Made by a program: the position numbers and the translations under genes
In this document: piece after piece, positions 57,490 through 64,000 of the stretch
Numbering within the stretch: position 1 is the first letter of the stretch
How the letters are laid out: each line of letters begins with the position of its first letter
DNA from: Planctomycetota bacterium
GTDB taxonomy: Bacteria; Planctomycetota; UBA1135; GCA-002686595
DNA: 64,000 nucleotides
Assembly: GCA_014238415.1 (NCBI GenBank)
Contig: JABABA010000013.1
Location: forward strand, 1-64,000
Direction of reading: 5' to 3'
The notes under the pieces: generated by a model
Database searches by the model: none
What the model was told of the DNA's origin: nothing
Seen by the model: the letters and a program-made list of their open reading frames with translations, nothing else

Positions 57490-59079
57490 ATGTCAAACCA
57501 AGTCCACGCAAGTGATCTCTCCGAGCGCGAGAAGCGCCTCCTTTTCTGGGCCAGCTTCCTTTCCTTGACCGCAGCTGGAGTGGGCTTTGCGTTCCGAATG
57601 GCCAAGGGTGGCGAATATGGCGAAGCCTTGGGTTTGAGCAACCAGCAAGTGGGCGAAGTCTTTGGTGCTTCCTTGTGGCCGATTGCATTGACCATGATTG
57701 GATTCAGCTTGATCGTGGACCGAACGGGGTACAAGGTGCCCATGATCGGTGCCTTCGTGCTGCAGGTGGTTTCCGCAATAGGCATCTGTATGTCGGAGAG
57801 CTATCAGTCTCTTTACCTCTTCACAATCTGCGCAGGACTGGGACATGGAATCATTGAAGCGGTGATCAATCCCATTTGCGCTGCGGTCTACCCAAAGGAA
57901 AAGACCAAGTGGTTGACGATTTTGCACGCTGCTTGGCCTGCGGGCATGATGCTGGGGACACTTGCGATTATTACCTCTGACAGTCTCTTTGAAGGGGGTG
58001 TGGGTTGGCAGATGCACTCTCTTTGGATGGTCATACCAGCGGTGGCTTATTTGTTCATGTACATGCCATGCAAGTTCCCCGTTGATGAGCGTGTTCTGGC
58101 TGGGGTGCCCTATAAGGAAATGTTGCAGCAGGTGGGCGCTTTGACCGCTGCCTTGGCTGCTTTCCTGATGACCTATGAGATTGGCAATCAGGTCTTCCAG
58201 TTGACAGATTGGTTCGAGAAGAAGCCGGACAACTGGTTCAGCATCAGTCTGGGGGCGGGAATCGCCATGGGCTTTGGGTTTGGCCTACTGGTGGGCAGTT
58301 TGGGTCGGCCTTTGTTCTTCCTCATGTGCCTGCTCATGATCCCCGTGGCCACGGCGGAACTGGGGACGGACGCTTGGATTAGGAACCTGATGGCGCCGGT
58401 TCTGACCGATTTCGACCTCGACCCCGCCATGGCTTTGGTGTTCTCAGCCGCGATCATGTTGACCCTGCGTGTCTTTGCCGGTGGCGTACTCAAGTTATTT
58501 AGTCCTCCGGGCCTGTTGTGTGTGAGCGGAGTGTTTTCTGCAGTCGGTCTCTACTGGCTTGCAGGTGCGACGGGCGCTGCCGTCTTTGTGGCTTTTGTGC
58601 TCTATGCGATGGGGCAGACATACTACTGGCCCTGCATCCTGGGCTTCACTTCAGAACGCTATCCCAGAGGCGGCGCCTTGACTCTGAATACGGTTTCTGC
58701 CATCGGCCTGTTGTCGTTTGGGGTGATTGGTGCGCCGATTCTAGGGGCGTTCTTTGATGAGTCGATTCATGAGTCTGTCGTTGCGGACGCACCGGAACTG
58801 GCGGAGAGTGCCACCACTGATGGCGGCTTCATGTGGATGACCCATAAGAAGATTGATGCAACCAAGGCGGGCGAGTTTGCAGCAAACCTGAGCGAGGCTG
58901 AACAGGCTTCCCTGGCCGAGGTCTATTCCGACTCGGGGAGCGCACAACTTGAGGCGGGCCGCGGCGCCTTGAAGTTCGCAGCTCGCTTCCCTGCATTGCT
59001 GTTTGTGGTCTTCGGCCTGATCGCTCTCTACTTCCGCTCCAAGGGTGGCTACAAGCCAGTCATCTTGAGCGAGGAGTAA
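57490..59079 (+). CDS. MFS-type transporter
   Basis: About 12 hydrophobic segments; LSNQQVGEVFGASLWPIALTMIGFSLIVDRTGYKVPMIG. Confidence 0.85.
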   Translation: MSNQVHASDLSEREKRLLFWASFLSLTAAGVGFAFRMAKGGEYGEALGLSNQQVGEVFGASLWPIALTMIGFSLIVDRTGYKVPMIGAFVLQVVSAIGICMSESYQSLYLFTICAGLGHGIIEAVINPICAAVYPKEKTKWLTILHAAWPAGMMLGTLAIITSDSLFEGGVGWQMHSLWMVIPAVAYLFMYMPCKFPVDERVLAGVPYKEMLQQVGALTAALAAFLMTYEIGNQVFQLTDWFEKKPDNWFSISLGAGIAMGFGFGLLVGSLGRPLFFLMCLLMIPVATAELGTDAWIRNLMAPVLTDFDLDPAMALVFSAAIMLTLRVFAGGVLKLFSPPGLLCVSGVFSAVGLYWLAGATGAAVFVAFVLYAMGQTYYWPCILGFTSERYPRGGALTLNTVSAIGLLSFGVIGAPILGAFFDESIHESVVADAPELAESATTDGGFMWMTHKKIDATKAGEFAANLSEAEQASLAEVYSDSGSAQLEAGRGALKFAARFPALLFVVFGLIALYFRSKGGYKPVILSEE

Positions 59080-59188
59080 GGAGTCACAAGAACCTGTTGG
59101 GCACGGGCGCGCGTTGTTGGCGCCGAACCGAATGCCATCTCTACTGCTGCGGACTGATTATCACGCGTCAGTCGACAGATAAAAGAGC

Positions 59189-59218
59189 GCCGGCACCGTG
59201 AGTGATCACGGTGCCGGC
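59189..59218. terminator. Perfect hairpin between convergent MFS and OPT units
   Basis: gccggcaccgtga-gtga-tcacggtgccggc, followed by tcctctctcttctcc. Confidence 0.7.
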
Positions 59219-59426
59219 TCCTCTCTCTTCTCCTGCGTGAAAGACTTCTGGGGATCGCTCTCTCTCGTTAAGCACTTGGTCTGGGCCGTCTGGCCCGTCC
59301 CGCCATCTATCTTTTCGCTTCGGCTGAGCCCTATGTTGACTAAGTGAAAGCCTTAGCGCCAGTAGGGAATACCCTGTATTTAGGCCCAAGTCCTGGCCAG
59401 TCAAAGGCTTAGGGCTCTGAAATAAT

Positions 59427-59561
59427 TCATCGAGCGCCGTCCTGGCCACCGTTGCTGCCGACGAGGTCCTCCTGGCCCTCGGCGACCTTCAGGGCGAGGA
59501 TCGATCTGAAGGCCTCCTTCGTGATCTTTCGCAGGGAGTGATTCTCAGCTTGCTCGCTCAT
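59427..59561 (-). CDS. 44-aa small ORF coupled to the OPT transporter
   Basis: Reverse translation MSEQAENHSLRKITKEAFRSILALKVAEGQEDLVGSNGGQDGAR*; TGATG overlap with OPT stop; below the size cutoff of the track. Confidence 0.5.
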   Translation of the reverse strand: MSEQAENHSLRKITKEAFRSILALKVAEGQEDLVGSNGGQDGAR

Positions 59562-61627
59562 CAGGACTCGGTCTCACCAGCCGTGCCCACCCGAGCATTC
59601 TTGAAGAGGATCCAGCCGAGGAAGGCGATGCCTATCAGTGCGGTCACTGTGGTCATTGAGTCCGACACCTGGATCTTCGCGAGTTCTTCAGCGAGCTTCT
59701 CTTGGAGCTTTGTGATCGATTCTGGATCACCCCCGGCCGCGATCTTCTCACTGAGTTTTGCTTGGATCGTGGAGGTAGAGAAGAAGCTGAGACTTGCGAG
59801 TCGGCCTCCAAATAGCACAGCTATACCGAGGATGAGGTCTAGGGCTGCGGCGCCCGTGATCAAGCCGGCGGCGGCGAGGATGCCCTCGTTCGTGCGCTCT
59901 CGGCGACCGGTCTCGCGCTCGCGAGCGCGCTCTCCGAAGTAGCGGAACATGGAGCCGATCAGGATCCCGATGCCGAGATAAGCGGGCAAATAGATGCCGA
60001 CGGCGAGGGCCATGGCGGGGAGTTGGAGTCCGCGCTTTCCGGCGAGGATGTCCATGCCGACCGCGACGGCCCCGACGAGGAGACCCAACATGATTGGTGG
60101 CCAGGGGAGCGTCTCTTGGAGGAGGAGGCCGTCTACCAAGGTCGCAAACATCTGGCCCTGAGGTGCTGTGAGCTCGTTCGTCCCCAGTCCGTAGGCCTCG
60201 TGGGCCACATAGAGGGAGAGCGGGACGAAGATGCAGCCGACGAGCAGCCCGAGGAACTGGGCTTTGAAGCCTTCGCGCGGCGCGACTCCGCAGAGCTGGA
60301 GAGTCTTGTAATCTTGGCTTGAGTCGTTGGCTGTGCAGACTGCGACGCAGGCGCCGACCAGGAGGGCCATGAGGATCGGGACGTCATCTACGGATTGACG
60401 GCCCACAGCCAAGGCGACGAGACAGAGCGCGAGGGTCGTGACGAAGATCGTTCCGGAGACGGGTGAAGCCGAGCTTCCGATCTGCAGGGAGAGGATGGCG
60501 CCTAAGGTCACCATAAATAGGGCCATCACGAGTACGGCGGCGATCATGGAGAACGCGAAAGGGGTGGCTCCATCAGTCATGAAGAGCCAGCCAGCGAGGG
60601 TCAGCACGCCCGCGCCGATAGAGAGGCCTAGGAGTCGCTTAGTGTTATCCGGGACGTCGAGCAGGGACTGGTCGTAGCTCTCTTTTGCGGACGCGACCCG
60701 CGGCCCCATGAACTTCACGAGGGAGTAAGCGACCGCGACCGTCATCGCGCCGCCGCCGACCCAGCGCATCGAATTGGATGGGAAGTCGGCTGCGAGTGGG
60801 TTTGAGGGGTCTATGGAGGCGAGGGCCCAGTCACCGATCAAGCGCAGAAAGGAGCCAGCGAACACCAAGAGCGCCGTGGCCAGGGTCAGGAGACCGCCGA
60901 TCCCGATGTAGATGGGGGTGAAGGGGAGGTCGAGTTTGAACAAACGATCGACATCGCCGTTCTCGTTCAGGGCTTCCTTGGTGTAGAGGAGCACGTGCTC
61001 CTTCGCTGCGCCGATGTGAGCGAGGAGCGGGGCGAGGAAGCTGGCCGTGAGGCCGAGGACCAGGGAGATTCCGAGCTTGGGTCGTGCGCTCGAGTCCGCC
61101 GTCGCGGTGGCGATCATGGTCTCGCAGGCGCGGGCTTCGGGTGCCGGCAAGGTCGGATCGGTGAGGAACTTGCGCGTCGCGAGGCCGACGAAGCCGTAGC
61201 CGATGAGTGCACCCGCGAGGCACACGATGATCATCGTCGGGATGTCGATCGGAGGGACGGAGAGGCTGTGTTCCGCGAGCAGTGCCTTGGCCTCTTCCCA
61301 GGGCATGGACCGCAGATCGCCTGTCACGCCCAGCTCTTTGAGCGCGTCCTGGGCGCGCGAGAGATGCAGGTGCTGCAAGAGCGGCGCGGGGAAGATTACC
61401 CCGGCGACGACCGCCATGCCGGCTGAGCCTGCCACCTGGCCGATGTTCAAGAAGCGCTTGCCACCAGGTCCGCGTGAGGCCGCGGCGAAGGCGCCCCAGG
61501 CGCAGAGGATGACGAGCGGGCTCACTCCTGGCGTGATGCCAGCCTTCAGGCCGGCGACGACCATGGTGCTGGAGAGGAGTGCGGTGACGAGGAGGCCGAA
61601 GGCGATGGCCTTGTTGTCGGACTTCAT
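59561..61627 (-). CDS. OPT family oligopeptide transporter
   Basis: 688 aa polytopic; AGITPGVSPLVIL; NDSSQDYKTLQLCGVAPREGFKAQFLG; IYLPAYLGIGILIGSMFRY. Confidence 0.9.
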   Translation of the reverse strand: MKSDNKAIAFGLLVTALLSSTMVVAGLKAGITPGVSPLVILCAWGAFAAASRGPGGKRFLNIGQVAGSAGMAVVAGVIFPAPLLQHLHLSRAQDALKELGVTGDLRSMPWEEAKALLAEHSLSVPPIDIPTMIIVCLAGALIGYGFVGLATRKFLTDPTLPAPEARACETMIATATADSSARPKLGISLVLGLTASFLAPLLAHIGAAKEHVLLYTKEALNENGDVDRLFKLDLPFTPIYIGIGGLLTLATALLVFAGSFLRLIGDWALASIDPSNPLAADFPSNSMRWVGGGAMTVAVAYSLVKFMGPRVASAKESYDQSLLDVPDNTKRLLGLSIGAGVLTLAGWLFMTDGATPFAFSMIAAVLVMALFMVTLGAILSLQIGSSASPVSGTIFVTTLALCLVALAVGRQSVDDVPILMALLVGACVAVCTANDSSQDYKTLQLCGVAPREGFKAQFLGLLVGCIFVPLSLYVAHEAYGLGTNELTAPQGQMFATLVDGLLLQETLPWPPIMLGLLVGAVAVGMDILAGKRGLQLPAMALAVGIYLPAYLGIGILIGSMFRYFGERARERETGRRERTNEGILAAAGLITGAAALDLILGIAVLFGGRLASLSFFSTSTIQAKLSEKIAAGGDPESITKLQEKLAEELAKIQVSDSMTTVTALIGIAFLGWILFKNARVGTAGETES

Positions 61628-61797
61628 TTGGAGAGCTGTTGGGGTTGGGGGGGCGCGTTGCTGGTCCTAGAGGCTAGAGGGCTGGAAGCCTAGGATCCAG
61701 AAGCATGCCTGGAGGCTTTCTGGGTCCTATACTCAGCGTGAGGGCGAGGGCCCCTGATGTGAACACTCCGAAGGTCTCGATTCTCTTGCCTGTCTGG

Positions 61798-63255
61798 ATG
61801 AAACAGAAGACGCTGATGCTTTTATCTGCGGTGCTGACCCTGTGCCCCGCCTATTCGGCCCAAAAGCCGCCCGAGCGCAAGCCCAATATTGTGCTGATCA
61901 TGGCAGATGACCTGGGCTGGGGCGATGCGGGTTGCATGAATCCGGCCTCGAAGATTCCCACTCCCAATCTGGATCGGGTGGCGGCGGCGGGCATGCGCTT
62001 CCTTGACGCCCACTCACCCTCTGCGGTGTGTACCCCGACCCGTTATGGGCTGCTCACTGGTCGCTATGCCTGGCGTACACATCTCAAGGCCTGGGTCCTG
62101 GGGGGTGCGTCTCCCGCTTTGATTGAAGAGGGCCGTAGCACGCTTGCGTCCATGTTGTCGGATGCTGGTTACTACACCATGGGCATTGGCAAATGGCATC
62201 TGGGTCTGGGCCTGGCCAAGTCCACGGACTTCGACGCGCCCCTCAGGCCGGGCCCCATCAGCTGCGGTTTTGACACCTACTTTGGCATCCCCGCGTCGCT
62301 GGACATGCCGCCCTACGTCTGGATCCTGGACGAGGGGCTGGTGCAGGCTCCGACAGGTCTACTGCCAGGTGAGAAGCACCGGCGGCAAGATGGCCAGGGT
62401 TTCTATCGCAAGGGTGCCGCAGCTCCGGACTTCCGCATGCACGAGGTCTTGCCGCGTGTGCAACAAAAAGCTGTGGAGTGGATCGAACGCGCCCAGCGGG
62501 ATCAACCCGAGCAACCGTTCTTCTTGTATCTGCCACTGCCTGCTCCGCACACTCCCTGGGTTCCGGTGGCGCCTCATCTGGGCTCTAGTGAGGCAGGTTG
62601 GTACGGAGACTTTGTGCATCAGGTTGATGGAACTGTCGGCTCGGTGCTTGCTGCGCTCAAGCGCACGGGTTTTGCAGACAACACCCTGCTGATCGTTACG
62701 AGCGACAACGGGTCCCATTGGTTGGAAAAGGACGAGAGGACCTTTGGTCACATGGCCAATGGTGACTGGCGTGGACAAAAGGCCGACATTCACGAGGGGG
62801 GGCATCGTGTGCCGTTCCTCGTGCGCTGGCCGGGAAAAACCCCCGCCGGATCGGTCTGCCTGGATCTGGTTTGCTTGACCGATGTGTTTGCGACTCTGGC
62901 GGAATTGGTTGAACATCCTCTGGGAGATGCAGAAGCCGAGGACTCGATCTCACTGCTCCCGGCCCTCCGAGGGGAGGAGTCCAGCGCTTCTGCCCGCAAA
63001 GAAGTCGTGCATCACTCCGGCGGGGGCATGTTCGCTGTGCGCTCAGGTCCTTGGAAACTGATCCTGGGTCTTGGCTCCGGCGGTTTCACCCAGCCCAAGC
63101 ACATCAAGGCCACCGATGGTGGACCAAAGGGCCAGCTCTATCATCTGGAGCGGGATCCAAAGGAGGAAAAGAACCTTTGGAGTGAGCAGCCCGAGGTCGT
63201 TGCTCGCTTGACGGAGAAACTCAACATCTGGCGCGATTCCGGGAGCACACGCTAG
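61798..63255 (+). CDS. Arylsulfatase-family sulfatase
   Basis: KPNIVLIMADDLGWGDAGCMNP; VCTPTRYGLLTGRY (CxPTR); GKWHLG; VTSDNGSHW; start corrected to 61798. Confidence 0.93.
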   Translation: MKQKTLMLLSAVLTLCPAYSAQKPPERKPNIVLIMADDLGWGDAGCMNPASKIPTPNLDRVAAAGMRFLDAHSPSAVCTPTRYGLLTGRYAWRTHLKAWVLGGASPALIEEGRSTLASMLSDAGYYTMGIGKWHLGLGLAKSTDFDAPLRPGPISCGFDTYFGIPASLDMPPYVWILDEGLVQAPTGLLPGEKHRRQDGQGFYRKGAAAPDFRMHEVLPRVQQKAVEWIERAQRDQPEQPFFLYLPLPAPHTPWVPVAPHLGSSEAGWYGDFVHQVDGTVGSVLAALKRTGFADNTLLIVTSDNGSHWLEKDERTFGHMANGDWRGQKADIHEGGHRVPFLVRWPGKTPAGSVCLDLVCLTDVFATLAELVEHPLGDAEAEDSISLLPALRGEESSASARKEVVHHSGGGMFAVRSGPWKLILGLGSGGFTQPKHIKATDGGPKGQLYHLERDPKEEKNLWSEQPEVVARLTEKLNIWRDSGSTR

Positions 63256-63266
63256 GGACTTGATCC

Positions 63267-64000
63267 CTACCGGAACAGCCGCTGCATGGAAGGCTCTTCC
63301 TCGCCCATGTCCTGGGCAGCTTGATAGGCGAGCAATGTGTCCTTGGCGCAGTTCTTCCAACTGAACTCGCGGGAGCGTCTGAGGCCCAGGGCGATGTATT
63401 CCTCTGCCAGATCCGGTTCTGTCAGAAGCCGCCGGGCGGCTTCAAAAATCCGTTCCTCGTCGGTGGGCTCCACCAGGAAGGCGGCAGCGCCCAGGACTTC
63501 GGGCATCGAGGTTACAAGGCTTGTGACAACCGGCGTGCCACAGGCCATGGCTTCCAGGGGCGGCAGGCCGAAGCCTTCGTTGAGGCTGGCCCAAAGAAAG
63601 AGCGACGCTTGGGAGTAGAGTCGCACCAGTTCTTTTTCCCCCACATTGCGCCGCCAATGGACTCGATTTGCGGCTGGTGAGTTGGCTAGGGCCTGAGAGA
63701 AGTCCTCGTGGCCATGACCCTCGGCCCCTGCGATGATCCAATCATGTGGCAAGCCTTCGCGCACGAGATTTTCGAAGGCGCGCAGCATGCGCAGGTGGTT
63801 CTTGCGCGCATCCACCCGGGCCACGGTCAAGAGAAACGGTTTTTCCGGTGCATCAAAACCGGCCGGGGGTAGATGAGCCAGCACATGGTCGCAGCCCAAG
63901 GATGTCACTCGAACCCTTGCGGGAGAGACGCCCAGGTTGACTACCACTTCAGCGCCCACAAATTCGCAGGGCACCAGCACTATGCGCGCGCGTTTCACCA
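63267..64000 (-). CDS. Glycosyltransferase family 4/1, 5' end beyond window
   Basis: FLLTVARVDARKNHLRMLRAFENLV; LFLWASLNEGFGLPPLEAMACGTPVVTS; frame open at right edge. Confidence 0.9.
   Translation of the reverse strand, partial: VKRARIVLVPCEFVGAEVVVNLGVSPARVRVTSLGCDHVLAHLPPAGFDAPEKPFLLTVARVDARKNHLRMLRAFENLVREGLPHDWIIAGAEGHGHEDFSQALANSPAANRVHWRRNVGEKELVRLYSQASLFLWASLNEGFGLPPLEAMACGTPVVTSLVTSMPEVLGAAAFLVEPTDEERIFEAARRLLTEPDLAEEYIALGLRRSREFSWKNCAKDTLLAYQAAQDMGEEEPSMQRLFR

Overview
This 64 kb, high-GC bacterial window is densely coding. The gene content (CxPxR sulfatases, matrixin/IPT secreted proteins, a bc-type complex with a giant multiheme cytochrome) suggests Planctomycetota or a relative, but that is inference with no marker-gene proof. 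Main contents: a partial carboxypeptidase-regulatory-like protein at the left edge, absent from the ORF track; a lipoprotein/beta-barrel locus resembling FlgP/FlgO; a SASA-type esterase with a 280-bp near-identical truncated copy; two sulfatases; an FkbM methyltransferase; a membrane-anchored PD-(D/E)XK-like protein; a tRNA-Leu whose anticodon reads AAG; a probable PPi-type phosphofructokinase; a Rieske/cyt b/subunit IV cluster with a 1560-aa eight-CXXCH cytochrome fused to a cupredoxin-like domain, followed by a free paralog of that domain; an acyltransferase with embedded ankyrin repeats; a repeat-rich PDZ protein; a matrixin metalloprotease; a PHP-domain protein; rsfS; hppA; an ABC operon; a translationally coupled glutaredoxin-FHA-sigma tricistron leading into an MBL-rhodanese/rhodanese/TauE sulfur cassette; glycosyltransferases; an M24 peptidase; an MFS transporter; and an OPT transporter with a coupled 44-codon ORF. 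The best candidates for an undescribed system are (1) the thiol-themed Grx-FHA-sigma (Cys-rich tail) locus beside the persulfide-type cassette and (2) the octaheme-cupredoxin fusion of complex III. No CRISPR array, rRNA or prophage was seen. All family calls are from motif reading, with no database search.
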